In this document: one piece after another, positions 50,301-62,191 of the stretch
Layout: every line of letters starts with the position of its first letter
Numbering within the stretch: position 1 is the stretch's first letter
Source: Hyalella azteca
Lineage: Eukaryota; Arthropoda; Malacostraca; Amphipoda; Hyalellidae
DNA length: 64,000 bases
Assembly (NCBI RefSeq): GCF_000764305.2
Contig: NW_025944107.1
Location: 310,001 to 374,000 of the forward strand
Reading direction: 5' to 3'
Made by a program: the position numbers and the translations under genes
The notes under the pieces: generated by a model
Told to the model about the DNA's origin: nothing
The model's input: the letters and a program-made list of their open reading frames with translations, nothing else
Database searches by the model: none

Positions 50301-51642
50301 AAAGTCCGGCTGATCCTATGGTGCTTTAATTAGGCCTTGGTTCACCCCATACTGCCGGGCACGTGCCAGGCATATGCCAGTCAAGGTCCGTTCCCTGCCA
50401 TGCAGGTGCATCCATATGTTCGGTCCGGTCACGGGTCGTCCTCACTTCTGTTCCTTTCATTTCATGTGCTATGCCAGTCCGAACAGCATCCCAGATTTGA
50501 CAAATCGGGTAGATGGTGTCTAGTATGAATATTTTCGATTTAGTATATATGCTAAAATCATGTTTCCCTGGCAATCAGGAATAGTCGACAAAAAAATAAC
50601 AATCGGCAAAGCTGAAAGCACGTCCCGGTCAAAATACCGTTTGCCGTGATCGTGGCTGGACTGTACCATGACAGGTGCGTTTCACGGCTGGTTTGAATGC
50701 TTCTATAGAAACGCATTAGAAAATATTGGACTCGACCGTGACTATATAGCACATGCCCCGCAGTATGGTGTGAACCAAGCCTAACAATCCGATTGGAAAA
50801 CTAATTATCGGCACGGGTTTTGATGAATCTTACATTGGAAAAAATGTGATGGAATAAACTGCCAAGTCATCAGCAGTTTCATAGTTTCTTTGTGATTTCG
50901 TTAGCCGGAAAAGTCATATATTGAACGCAATAACAAACTATTCGCTTAAACGCGCATCAATAATAAATTCTTCGCTTTGATCAGACAATAAAATTGAAGC
51001 GATATGTATTTAAAGTTCTGCAGCTCTCTCACACATCGACAGAAATCTATTCAAAAAGAGTTGAATATGAAAAGGTAGATAAATTAAATTTAGTTGCATT
51101 TTAACGCAAGATGTGCCCTTTGTATCTATCTGTACAATATTTTAAACACACAAGTTCTATGTTGCCAAAATTTTTCTTACGCGATCAATAGAAGAACAAT
51201 GATTAGTTCTGTTCAGCTACAAATTGGATGATCAGAAATTTTTGGCGTTTGCCAGTACTGAGTACGAACAATCGTGTAAACTGCGAATTACTTAATTTTT
51301 ATATCACAGCCAGACATCATGAATTTTAGTTGAATGCAGAAGAAAAACATCAGATAGTAACTAATAATTCATTCGCGCTTTTTCCAGCCTGCAGGCCTAT
51401 CATGGCTGCCCTTGACCATCTACGCCATTCTCGCCGGTCTGGCAGCCTTCCTGATATTGCTGCTGCCAGAGACCAACAACAAGCCGCTGCTGCAGACGCT
51501 TGGGAGTACGCAAGTTCACAGCTCGGAAAAAGATATCTTTGTTACCAAACCTCGGTATGATAGTGTTCAAAAAAACCTAGGCGGAATCCCTCTTAGCACG
51601 ACTGGGCAAGAAAAAATGACTGCTGAAGACAGACAGGATTAA
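35332..51642 (+). CDS. SLC22-family (organic cation transporter-like) MFS transporter, unit 2; 12 coding exons, 541 aa
   Basis: Seen: exons 35332-35401, 36676-36781, 37763-37868, 38173-38276, 43497-43651, 46981-47155, 47382-47526, 48053-48210, 48370-48542, 49046-49104, 50095-50214 and 51388-51642 give one uninterrupted frame. The first eleven exons have exactly the lengths and phases of the unit 1 gene. The MFS motif A, ESPRWL, LGRKK, GELFPTSIR and LPETNNKPL are all kept, as are the loop cysteines and the N-E-T glycosylation site. Exon 8 differs from unit 1 at 9 of 52 residues, so the proteins have diverged but show no decay. A proline replaces leucine in TM2 (GCPVGG). The C-terminus is 8 residues longer than in unit 1 and ends in an acidic tail. 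Introns 4 and 5 are swollen by transposons (5.2 and 3.3 kb). Inferred role: plasma-membrane carrier of organic ions with a substrate range related to its neighbour; no substrate can be read from sequence. Confidence 0.92.
37869..38172 (+). other. Intron 3 of the unit 2 transporter, GC-AG type
   Basis: Same GAAGAG|GCAAGT donor and CTGCAG|TTCGAG acceptor as in unit 1, so the non-canonical site has been kept in both paralogs since duplication. Confidence 0.88.
38302..38610. mobile_element. TTAA-site element remnant, intron 4 unit 2
   Basis: Begins directly after TTAA with CACGTTGACTCCGAAATGG, a start typical of piggyBac-derived miniature elements. It replaces sequence at the same place where unit 1 has its 2.4-kb element. 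The right end is not clear. Confidence 0.45.
39174..39383 (-). pseudogene. C-terminal tail of the CR1/Rex1-like polymerase
   Basis: GPRLFNALPKALRG followed by FKRRLDKWL is the usual end of CR1/Rex1 polymerases. It is separated from the main frame by a frameshift. Confidence 0.7.
39403..40653 (-). pseudogene. Reverse transcriptase of the CR1/Rex1-like element
   Basis: 416 codons. Blocks in order: NYRPVTLTSHVIKVFEK, QHGFRRNRSC, DVIYLDFAKAFDKVDHG, GAPQGSVLGP and the catalytic SSFADDTRV, then the thumb with DLGVLMS and WSPLKAG. The palm residues are intact in this frame, but upstream parts of the polyprotein are broken. Near 39480 the text around CTGTACTCACTGGAA is locally duplicated. Confidence 0.85.
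41065..41508 (-). pseudogene. AP-like endonuclease, C-terminal part, and linker
   Basis: Has the NIFDLFFTD and SLSDHRLV motifs, the latter with the catalytic SDH. A linker with charged helices continues to about 40947 before the polymerase frame. Confidence 0.75.
41719..42093 (-). pseudogene. AP-like endonuclease, N-terminal part, of the CR1/Rex1-like element
   Basis: Contains ILLANIEGL, ALTESHLRKDI (catalytic glutamate in TES) and a GGVIVYLR strand, the usual order in retrotransposon endonucleases. A break separates it from 41065-41508. Confidence 0.75.
42252..42596 (-). pseudogene. CCCH zinc-finger frame of the CR1/Rex1-like element
   Basis: 114 codons. Cys/His clusters CYKF...CKKGKDCPFYH and CWSIMNREACTRENCRFHH fit the CCCH type known from the N-terminal or ORF1 part of such retrotransposons, where it is thought to bind the element's RNA. 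Followed by a low-complexity Q/N/R-rich stretch. Confidence 0.7.
44849..45936. mobile_element. Inverted-repeat element with duplicated right end
   Basis: The left end AGGGGAGCGTCTGGGC is mirrored at about 45710-45727 and again, less exactly, at about 45917-45935. The last 150 bp occurs twice, 204 bp apart (45537-45690 and 45741-45895, sharing CATAAATCAACGTACAGAG). Inside are CTATCTCCTCCTAGGGTTTT and a mirrored CTGTAGCTTCAAAACT block like those in the element at 16531-17602, so both belong to one superfamily. Confidence 0.65.
45958..46374. mobile_element. 417-bp miniature inverted-repeat element
   Basis: Ends CCCAGTTAAAATTT and its exact inverse, with a GC-rich middle (many GCTCT, CCGGC words). 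No target duplication that I can define. No coding capacity. Confidence 0.65.
50330..50784. mobile_element. 455-bp inverted-repeat element in intron 11, unit 2
   Basis: Orthologous to the unit 1 element at 18240-18720, with the same mirrored TTAGGC...TTGGTTCACxCC ends. It has lost part of its middle compared with unit 1. Confidence 0.7.
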
Positions 51643-51830
51643 AAATATAAACCTCGAAATTATAGTGTGCATGATGAACTATCGTAATAAAAGTAAGGAA
51701 GGGATCAAGGGTACCATAAAAGAGCAACTTGCCATTGGATTGTGATAAAATTCGATGAGCCATGAGAGGCTAAGTTGTGAATTTATAAGTTCTACCATCC
51801 CAAATGACAGCACACACTCTCATTGAACCA

Positions 51831-51836
51831 AATAAA
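51831..51836 (+). terminator. Candidate polyadenylation signal, unit 2 transporter
   Basis: AATAAA in the homologous position about 190 bp after the stop codon, in the same conserved context as in unit 1. Confidence 0.45.
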
Positions 51837-52764
51837 AATTGTCATAGACTCCCACGGAAACTCTAAAACGAAGTAAATAATGTTACAATCTATGAAAATA
51901 GGAAAAACGCATGCAGTCGTGAGCATAAGCCATCATGAGAGCAAGCGTTCTCTAGATCCTTATAGCGATCCACGAAGAGGAATGACATCATTTTGGTGGA
52001 GTGTATCACCACTGTGTAAATAACTCGAGTTGATCGTATTTGTTGCACGTATTTTTCTACCAACTGCTGTGGCTTAAAATTTAACGAGTCGAAGAATTCC
52101 TGGATGGCAAAGTAATTCTTGCCATACTTCAGAGGTGATCTGGCCTAATCTACCTTTTCCAAAACAACATTAATTTTTACAAAGAGCCACGCTTTTGCAA
52201 ACAATATTCTCATTTTGTTCCAAGCAATTTAGGAAGGGATGTTGAAAAAGCAATCAAAACTTTAAAATGAAAGAAACTCGTTCGTGTAGTAAGCAGTTTG
52301 AAGTGTAATTGAACTGCAATAATTAGAAGTGGTGGAAATGAAAAATAAAGCTCAGTTGACAAACTGGAGGGGAATGAAGAGTTCTGAAACTGCTGCATTA
52401 ATAGTTGAAACGATCCAGCAATACTAACGGAAATCACTGCAATCATAATATGATAAAAATATCCGATTAAAACAAAAACCCAGCACCAGCTCCCCCAATG
52501 AGTCACAAATATTTTTTAGAGAAAACATTCGAATCATTATTAAATGGCAGCTACTTGTTTTTTCGCAAACGAAAATTGCTTTTGTATGTAAACTCAACTT
52601 CAGTAAGCAAGTAACTTTTTAAGGTAACCGTTGGAATCTTATAAACTCGCTACACTGAGCGCAGCAACAGGCGACATACAGGTGTGCGCGCGGCACCAAT
52701 TAACGTACAGTTTGTCGTCCGTGACGCGGTCTCGAAGAAAATGTATTACCATACATTTATGTAG

Positions 52765-52965
52765 GCATTTAGTGCTGAAGTTTAACAGCATTTAAGGTTT
52801 CGTTCAAGGTTTTTTGAAAGAATACTGTCAATGGGCCGGTCAGAACGGTTGCTTATTCTTTGAGCAATCTGGAATGGAAGCCGTCTGGTCCACATGACTT
52901 GTTGGGATGTAGAGCTACCAGGCGTTTGAGAACCTCTTCGTTCTTCGCAGCTTAGTATTATTATG
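52765..52965 (-). pseudogene. CR1-like reverse transcriptase fragment, N-terminal region
   Basis: On the minus strand the codons read LKRLVALHPNKSCGPDGF and then a stop, followed by LTGPLTVFFKK. This is the conserved start of the CR1 polymerase domain (NPNKSPGPDGI...PLTxIF). Only about 65 residues remain. It lies where the sequence stops matching the unit 1 3' region. Confidence 0.75.
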
Positions 52966-53099
52966 AATTAACGATCAACTAGAAGTTGATTGCACTGTGG
53001 TGCAATCGCGTAAAGCACGAACAAATGTAGGAGTATATTATGTATTATTTTGTTATTATTTAAGAGTATATTATATATACATGTAAAATATACCATATG

Positions 53100-54480
53100 T
53101 TTAATAATAATTTTCGTCTGAGAGCACGAAAATCCAACTATCTGACTCTTAAAATAGATTAACTTTGAATGAATTCAAAGCTTGCATACATTGTTTATCA
53201 GATATCAAAAAATGTTTCAGATTAGATATAATAAAGTTTTTCAGTTTCAGATTACACATGAGAAATATATATGAGCAATCAAAACTAAATCCCATTTTAT
53301 ATCCATTATATTTCCAGGCTCTTAATACTATGTGGACAGTTAATTGTCATCAAAATATCTCAGGTGAATGAAAGAAGATATTCATTATTTATAATAATAG
53401 ATGTCAAATGATATTAGCAAGTAAAAACTAGTGTAATATCCACATCACGTAACACTGAAATTTTGAACAGGATTAAATAAAAGCTAATTTTTGGAACGCT
53501 CCAGTAACCTTAAACTAAGTTTTATTCTCTTCAGCCGTTTATGCTACTTCACGCAAATCTTAATTTCAGCATCTAATCCTTAATTACCACTCTCGAGAAG
53601 ATTGACAAGAAAGCAGCTATTGAGTAGATATTTTCCAGCCTGGTAGACCGAACTTTCAACCATATTGTATCGAAAGATGCATGTAGTTTTATGAGCCATG
53701 TCATGATGTAAAGTTCATTTTCTGAAATAGCATGGCAAAGCAATAAATAACCAGCTAAAATAAGTCACAAATGTTCATTTATACAACACACTTTTCAGTA
53801 TATACCAAATTTTCCCCACTGACTCACCTCTCCAGGCATCTTAGTTATTCCAGTTTCTATACCTGTCCTGTTGCAAATTCGCTAGCAAAGTTGCTGCTCA
53901 GTTCAATAAACTCATCATGTACACATGGCTTTACTTTAAATGCTCCATCCTTTCCTTCGTATTGTTTCAAATTTGAGCCATTTCCCAATAATCCGGCACC
54001 ATACTTTCTATTAATAATATTGATGACAATTAGCTGTCACATAACTCATATCCTTTTTCGCTCAATCATTTAAATTAATTTCGACTGTAAACGTTTACAC
54101 TATTCAAAACATCTCATTTCAAATCCCACCATTCATAAAAAACCGTACATAATGCAATATTGATGTTGGCTGTCGGCGATAGTTTTGAGACAACCAAATA
54201 CCGCAATTGATTATATTTTGTAAGTCACAGACACAGTAAGCACTCAAGTTAGACCGTAGTCATTCCAGCCAAGTCAATAACCCTCGCTAATTATGATTTT
54301 TTTTTAGAAAGTTACTTCTGTTAAGATGTCCTGAGATGCAAGTTCATGCTGATTAATCTAATTTTCCCGGAGTTATTTGGGATTGCTATCAGCTAATAAG
54401 TTATATTTTTTCAAGTTAGCTTCCAGGTTCACTGATGTGACACCTTGAATTCATGTTCTGATAAAGCTCCTGCGGTTGCT
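53100..54480. other. Unassigned AT-rich stretch
   Basis: No gene, no recognisable repeat end and no match to the other units. Short open frames are without motifs. Confidence 0.5.
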
Positions 54481-56311
54481 CCCAAGTAAAAATTAAGGGT
54501 GGCGCATCGATGATTATAGGTGGCGATGGTAGATTGCAGGTGGCGTAACGGTGGGTGGCCAGATCTGCCAAAAATCGACAATAAAACTCCAATAAATCGA
54601 GAAGCTACAGTGAAGTAACTGGGCATGTATTGGATTGCTCCTGATATAAATTTTCCGAGTAGCAGTGGAAAATTTTGTTGCGAAAAAGAAAGTTTTCCAA
54701 AAGATGATGGCGAATTCAATTTTTCATGTGTATTGCAGCTAAGGCCACCATCTTCCTGATATTGTTTTCAAAACATAAGTATTCTAAATGGTATGTTATG
54801 CTAACCTCGAGGAAAATAAACTTTCTTCTTTATGTAACTCCATAACTCTTTTGTTTCGCCTCAAGACTGCTCAATCGGTTCTGCCCCACTCAGTACACTG
54901 CGTAATTTTATTGCGAATTTTGTGTAGGCTCCAAGTATGCTGCGCTTGAAATATTGCGATCAATTGAGACTAATTGATTGTATCATTAAGTATAAATTAT
55001 ATGGTTCGATTATGTGTGTTTCACGATATTATATTATTTTCAAGTTGACGCATTTATCTCAAGCCGCGTTGACGTAGCATGACAGCGGCCCGGCATCTCT
55101 AAAGCGCAGCGAGCAGCTACACGTGTACACGTTCATACCTGTTGGGTTGGAGCACATCGGCGTTGAGCTTCTTTCTCATCAATCATTAACACGTCCTGCT
55201 TGGAATACGTGTTTTCCGGGTAATTTGCTTGTCAAAATAGTATCCTCTTTACGCAGAGGGATACGAGTAAAAATTCGGTTTTCTTTCTCTGACTTCGATA
55301 GTGAAATTTAATTATTTTGGGGAAATTTTCTTAAACCGCCAGATAATTTTTTTGAGTTTACGTCTACACTTCGAATTAAGTGGAGTCTACGTCTTTCCTA
55401 CGAAAAATATTAAACATTAGGCTGCCGAAAAATAGTGACACGAAGTGATGAAGGCATTTCACGCCTAACTTTTCAAAATCATCCAGTGATAATTCGTTAA
55501 AACACGCAAGAATATACTTGACGAAAATATTTCAAATCGAGCCGCTGTTAAAATTGGTGTTATTTTCACAATATTAAACTTCGATACTTATCAAGCATTT
55601 TCCTGTAGCCTTTGCTCTGAGCTGAACCATCGTTCGTTATGGATAAACGAAGTATATTTCAGCGGCTGTTTTCTCGATTATAGCAGCATGTTCATATAGA
55701 ATGGCGAATGGAACCATCTAATCATCACGGTGGAAGCATTAACTTCTATCATTAGATAAAATTAATATTTTCAATACTTCAGTTAAATCTATTAAAATAA
55801 CTCGACTGCCATGTCCTCTCCGATGGCGCAACGGTAGAGGTTCTGCTTCGCGTGCGGGAGATCGGAGTTCGAATCCTGCAGGCTGGGACTTTCTTCAAGT
55901 CGATTTCTCACGAGGTATGTGTATGGTACTCTGATAATTTGTTCCTGTTACATGTCTGACATTGTTACTTGTACTGCCAGGGTGTATATTCATACGTAGT
56001 CCTCAGAATATGGTTACCTGGAGCAATGTCAGTAAATGTAAATGCATCATATGTGAAGCTAAAGGAAAAATTTTTATCGACTTCATTTTAAAGGTGGCCA
56101 TCGGTGGCTCATCGATGCGCCACCGGTGCCAATGGGCAGTTATTGGTGGAAGAAGAGTTTTTCGAGTAGGGTGGCCATAGGCAGGTTATAGGTGGAACAT
56201 AGGCCGGACACGCCATCGATGCCGCATCGATGCGCCATCGGTGCTCCACCTATAATTTCCACCTGTAGCCACTGATAATCATCGATGCGCCACCTTAAAT
56301 TTTTATTTGGG
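54481..56311. mobile_element. 1.8-kb inverted-repeat element near the unit 2/3 boundary
   Basis: Left end CCCAAGTAAAAATTAAGGG, then GTGGCGCATCGATGATTAT; the right end is the inverse (CCCAAATAAAAATTTAAGG, then GTGGCGCATCGATGATTAT). Subterminal regions hold repeated GGTGGCG and GATGCGCCACC words. No transposase frame found, so it looks non-autonomous. A tRNA-like sequence lies inside. Confidence 0.65.
55816..55889 (+). tRNA. tRNA-like sequence (pseudogene or SINE head)
   Basis: A-box-like TGGCGCAACGGTAGAGG and B box AGTTCGAATCC are correctly spaced. An anticodon arm with loop TTCGCGT can form, but the D and T stems do not pair properly. I read it as a decayed tRNA or the head of a SINE, not a working tRNA gene. 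Confidence 0.4.
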
Positions 56312-57278
56312 CTATAGCTACCGCTTTCTTAGCCTAAATCTTGTGAAGAGACTTGCATTACCGATTCAGTTGCTATAACTGGGTGGTTGTATTCCAGTTT
56401 TAACATACATTAATTCGAAGATATAACTGTCTCAAATGATCCCAAGTGGGCTTAAAATAGCTCTAAAAATAAAGTAGAAACAATGCTCAAGTGTTTTTTT
56501 ATCACTTTTTAACTAGGACCGGTCCGCAACCAACCATGGGTAAAATACAATAAAAAATTGCAATCGTCTAGACAGTTTATCAATGCAATTAGTGATATGC
56601 AATCTTATCATTATGAATACTCTTCATGGACAAGTAGAAGTTTATGCCTTTGGTCAGAGTATGTCATTATGAGTGATTAAAACTCGCACAGGGCAATCCC
56701 AAAAACACCATACACATGTGAAGCATACCGGTGTGGCAATCGTGCAAAGCAAAATTTGTTAACATTTGAACTATTTTTGAATCCGCATTAAACATTTAAA
56801 CTTGTTCATTCCGGAAGTCGATAAAATTTCAGTCTCATCCCCAAGATGAATAACAATATTCCGTGATTGAAAGAACAAATAATGCTGTGACTGTAAGGAT
56901 ATATGTATATGATCGGTTACGACACAGTTTTTATTATTATAAGTTTCGCTGCAGTTTGAACTTGCAACCCATTTAACCTGTGCTGTGAAACTTGTAATCA
57001 TATTACAGGCATATTTATATAAACGATGCCAAATCAATATTGAAAGCAAGTGGAATTAGCTCGTAAAGCCTTAATTGCAGGTAAGACCAGAAAACTCGAA
57101 CCGAATTCGCTATAGAAATAGTAAACACACTTATGTATGTTCGCGGCTATTTCGGGTACCTATACCGCATTGACACTTTTGGGATGAATTTTCGGAACGG
57201 ATTTCCATAGCAGGTTTCCCGTGCATAAGTTCATCAAATAAGAACTAATCTTTATCAAATTAAAAATAAATTTATTTA

Positions 57279-57890
57279 TTGAAAGTACGCTCGTACGAGC
57301 GTCGTAAGATTTCTTGTCTGCGAACAAACGATTTATACACTTTTCATCAAGAGAGCAACCCGAAAATTAATATTTGCAATCATCAGTTATATGATTCCAG
57401 AATAATTTCTATACGATCAGTGGCAAAAAAGTTAATAACGCTCTTTGTATTTTTAATTCAAGGTAAGTTTCCCAGATGTACATTTATGCGCCTCCAGACT
57501 TGTTATATTTCTACCCGAAGCTGAGAACAGGGATTCGTGACTAGGTTCGTGAGAGATAAGCATGCAAGACACCATCTGTCTAGAGAACTTATCTTGATAC
57601 GGGGTGGTAATATGTGAGAGATAAGATACAGGTAAAGCTAATACGTCGACCGTTAGGTCGGTTGCTAATTACCTTTCGGCGGGCGTACTTGTCAGCTTCT
57701 GGGGGCCTTACTAAAGTTCCCAGCCCTTTTATAGAATCGCGGCTTCCACCCATTACTGAGGTCCTGATCGCGGGATTTATCACGTGATGTTGTCCATGCT
57801 GACTCAAGTCTAGTACTCTTCCATCAATCTCTATCACGTCTGGTGAATATCTCGTTTCAATTATAATGAATAGAATGAGACGCCTGATTG
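57279..57890. other. Unit 2/3 junction region, unassigned
   Basis: No match to the other units. A minus-strand frame of 82 codons (57589-57837) has ordinary composition but no motif that I can name. A TTCAAGGTAAGT donor-like word at 57460 echoes the triple repeat at the window's left edge. Confidence 0.35.
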
Positions 57891-59429
57891 ATACCGTACA
57901 TAAGTATTACCGATAAAAATGATGTGAAGAAGAACTAAAATTTCTGAGATGCCCAGATGCACTTCATCACATTTTGTTGCATGATTATTTCGAGACCAAC
58001 TGATCAGAAAGTCACCATACAATAGTCATACCAATATGAGAGTATTCGTGTTTTTCATACCTGCGGCCTGAATTTTTACGCTAATATTATTGGCGAATCA
58101 TTTCACTACCTATACTCAGAGCGAGAATTAATATAGGATTTACCCGTATAGTGAAGGAAAAAATTAGGAGTCCACCATACAAAAGAATAAATAGTCACAA
58201 TAAAAATGTAACGAAGCTAATGTCGGCTCGTGAATAATCCAAATGCTGAAATAATTTGATTATTATATAAGAAACAATTTTCACGATTTCTGGTGAGGCA
58301 AGAGAAGACAGGTGAACGGTGGCTGCTGACATCTCGTCGTGTGTTCAATGCTTCTGCTAGGCAAGCCTTCCAGTCGTCCACTCACTCTGCTTGGTATAGG
58401 TTGGTAGTGAACGAACTTATCTGGCAAAGAAACTTGCCTTGGTAACTAAAGAAAATATTGAGTTCAACTTTTTCCTGGCAAGTATCCCGTGGAACGCAAG
58501 AACCATATGCATTGAAGTAGTCATTCAAACATCTGAGATTTTTTTATTGTTATTTCAATGCGATTGAAAATTGATTCAGTAAGGACCTCGGTAACAATAG
58601 AAACATCGAATGCCATTAAAAACTTCAAGGAAAATTTACAGCTACAGTGGCCCGTCAAGATTGATTTACTTCAACACATTATTTTATGTTTACTCGAAAA
58701 TTTACGCATTTGAAAGTAAATCAATATTGATTGTTTTATTCGAGGATTGCTGTGACTAATACGAGATGTTATCATCATATCATGAGAAAATTCTGAAATG
58801 CAAAAAAAATTTTATGTAAACTAAACGCTTACTTTTTTGCTGTTTTTAGTGGCTTCAAACGCAAAAATATCTTCGACAAAAGTATTCAAATATTTAATTA
58901 ATGCAATAAAATTTCGTTAGAAAGGCAAGAGAAAATCGTTTCCAACATACTTAACAAGCATGTGAGATTTACCTAAGCAAAATATTCTTAGTTTATTTAA
59001 ACAACGAAATTTTATGGAATGAAGAACTTAAAATTCAATCCTATAGATATGCTTCGAAATTTACACACTAGACGGTAAAAACAAATATTTGATATAGTTT
59101 TAATGTTAATTTGTATTTTGATGTGATTTATGCTTTTAAGTTATGGTTAATTGAACAAAATTTTATAATAATTTTACGTAAATGCCAAATTTGTCTGCAG
59201 AAGTCTCACAAATAGCATCCGGTGTTTGCATAAAAATATTTACTGACAAAATTGCCAGGAATGCCAATGAATGACCTGACTGCAGTAGTACTAATTACCG
59301 GTTTGGAAAGAACATTGTGAATTCCGCAAAACGTGTGAAAACGAATCAGAACGAATGAATTCTCTTCATGATTGTTGGTAAACCTGAGGACGAAAAAAAT
59401 GTCATTGCTAAATATTATCATTGCCAAAA

Positions 59430-59965
59430 AGATTTCCTCAAAGGCGTGTTTCATTCATTCAACCTAAAGACTTGTGTCATTCATTCTTCCCAAGGACGCG
59501 TTCCATTCATTCTACCTAAAACGCGCTAAATTTCATTCATTGGCCCCTAAGATATACATTCGTTTTATACAGTCACTGAAAAGACGCTTTTCATTCATTC
59601 TTCCCTACGAAGTGTTTTATGCGTTCTCCCCGAAGGTGTACTCATTCATTCAACCCAAATACGCGTCGCGTTCATTCTATGCAAAAACGTGTTCTGTACA
59701 TTTCTTCCAAAGACGCAGTTCATTCAATCACCATAAAGACGCGTTCCATTTATTTTACCCAAAGACATGTATCATTCATTCCGAAAACGCGTTTTATTCA
59801 TTCCACCCGAAGACACATTCAATTCATTCCACCGTGTGACGCGTTCCATTCATTCTATATAATTACGTGTTCAATACATCCTTCCTAAATGTCCGTTTCA
59901 TTCATTCTCCTAACAGACGCGTTTTATTCATTTTCACAGAGACATGCTTTAGATATTCCTCCTAT
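59430..59965. repeat. Degenerate minisatellite, unit 3
   Basis: About sixteen imperfect copies of the CATTCATT-centred 30-33 bp motif, roughly twice as long as the array in unit 1. Open frames through it carry the same recurring FHSF/IHS residues. Confidence 0.8.
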
Positions 59966-61254
59966 CGACTGTGCATGTGGCTGCACATGTTTAAATCGCT
60001 TATATATCCATAATGGTCTCTGTTGAGTCGGTTATGTGAGAAATTAACCAATATTTTGAAAAAAAACTATGTCATTTCTGACTATTAGCAAAGACTCTCA
60101 AGCAGAAAAATATTTCCTGTAACTCAAAATTTTTCATGCAAGAGGCTAACGTATTCGAATTAAAAAAAAACATTGATAATGTGGAGTCGCGATCAAAATT
60201 AAAATTAAGCTGGTGCTAACGAAACAATATCATTTGTTTATAACTGTTCAAGATTTTAATGAATAAAGTCATCATGAAGAGCAGAACATAAATGTAAAAC
60301 GGAAATTATCACAATATTTGATGCTTAAAGAAAACTATGATAACCTCAAACTTAAAAGATAGTCGATTCCAACAGTTTATCACTCATTAGCAGTACTACG
60401 AATTTTTTCAATAAATATGGGTGAATAATAATGAGTTGGATAATAAATTTGTGATGGTTCGAAGCTACATATATTCCCAGCTGTAAATTTGTATTAGCTT
60501 GCCTTTTTCGCATGTTGAGAGTATAATAGATGACTTACAAGCATTGAAAGATAAATGAAGCTCCAAATTGGCTAATTTCCGATAAGGGAAATGCTTAGAA
60601 CTAAATAAAAAGAATGCCAGTATTTATAAGAGAGTATTTTCAATCACTGATTGAACACGTTTTGGTCAGTTATAGCACTAATTGGATCAACTGTACAAAT
60701 TTATCTCGCACCTGTGTCGACTGAGCTAAAGAAGCGGGTGATCGTGCGTTAGTATCAGAGGCATATACCGCTTCCAAAAATGTGAGAGAAGTTATTACCC
60801 TCGGTTCATTGCGAAGTTTGTGCCGTACATAGTTGATCACGTTTCAAGAATAGAATGTTTCAAAAATGGAAGTGAATAACAACAAAAATTATGTAGGCAT
60901 TCAAAACTCTGCAGAAAAGCTTTGCTCTGGAAAATTATTTAAGGCTCATAAGCTTCCCAGTTATTTATAAAACCTCAGTGCGAGTGAATGGATGTTTTAT
61001 GACCAAATGGTTCATGGTTCAATTTTGACTGGAAATATACGGTATATCACATTTTCTAATTTAATATAGTAATGAATGTATCGAGTTGGATATGCCTTCG
61101 CAGTCCTTTCGCCAATTTTAAATATCGTAGAAAATTCACAGCGTGCGGAGATTTTGAGCCACTGTTTAGATCTTGCTTTTCTTAAGTAGCTGGTCACATC
61201 TGTAAAACGCCAACTAGCTGTTTTCAACCACCATTTTTGCAGTTGGACGACATT

Positions 61255-61442
61255 AAACCAGAAACTTCACTAAGGTGCTTCTAGCTTCAAACACGTAGGC
61301 ACCCTGCCGATAAAAAGTAAAGACTAGGCTATGTCAGGTCTTTTGCCGATTCTAGACAGTAGAACCATAATTGCCACCGCTAGCTGGGTCTCGAACCCGC
61401 AACTTTCTGATTCAATTTTGGTGATAGTTACCACTGGGCCCA
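61255..61442 (-). mobile_element. tRNA-derived SINE, unit 3 (uninterrupted)
   Basis: On the minus strand A box GGCCCAGTGGTAACT and B box GGGTTCGAGACCC are 45-50 bp apart, followed by a body containing AGAATCGGCAA. It shows the state before the insertions seen in units 1 and 2. Confidence 0.65.
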
Positions 61443-61657
61443 AACCCAGTGAATAAAAACAGCGGTGCCGGCGGTGATTGGACCAAATCTGGACTCGCAG
61501 ATTATCTATTAGCAGATGTTTAACTGAATCAAAGAAAGTAGAAACGTAAAAAGTTTGTTGAATTAATTGGCTTCATACGTTGATTCTTATTCAAACAAAA
61601 ATAAAGTGTGATTTAAGAAAAAGAAGACAAGAAGATTCCTGAAAATTTTTCTTGAAA

Positions 61658-62191
61658 TCAAAAATTTTTTGAAATAATTTAATACATTTTCATTAATTAA
61701 ATGCATGGGTAACACAATTAAAATTTAATCGAATAAATTAGATAACAATGCTTACATATATTCATGGGCAGTTAGATTATCATATGGTAAAACTCCTAAA
61801 AATACTACTAAAGTGCGAATGTTAACGATATGTGATAAACATTTCTGTGAAGTTTTTGACTTGGCGCATGTAGTCTGCTTTCAACATCAAATCTCTTCGG
61901 AGAGCAGTTCTTGTTATATCAAGTCTGACTACGTTTAAAGGTGGGTTTTTGAACTACTGTTTTGACAACAAAATTGTAGGTCGTGTATCAGAAAAAATCC
62001 TTGCAATCAAGCTCAAATCTCCAACAGAGTTTCTCTCACATGATATCTCGAAAATCATCCTTTCATTCGCAAAATATCATTTCATGCACACAGAAGAAGG
62101 CGTAGAAAGACAATTATGGGTGCCGTCATTGAGGATACAGAAAAACATTGAGCATATTACTCTGAATTTTAATTTGTTGGTCAGATGTGGT
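61658..62191. mobile_element. 530-bp insertion in unit 3
   Basis: Unit 2 runs from GGAAATTTTGCCTC straight into AATTCCAGCCATTGTACG (34440-34465); unit 3 has about 530 bp between these. An 81-codon frame lies inside but I do not recognise it. Confidence 0.45.

Larger units (their letters stand above)
30118..57890 (+). repeat. Tandem segmental duplication, unit 2
   Basis: Begins with sequence equivalent to position 302 of unit 1 and 58090 of unit 3. It lacks the first 165 bp shared by units 1 and 3. The distal part (about 53100-57890) has no counterpart in unit 1 and separates it from unit 3. Confidence 0.8.

Noticed and set aside
55816..55889. Functional tRNA gene
   Set aside because: D and T stems do not pair, so it is listed as tRNA-like only.
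57589..57837. Protein-coding exon on the minus strand
   Set aside because: No recognisable motif, no flanking splice logic and no conservation in the other units.
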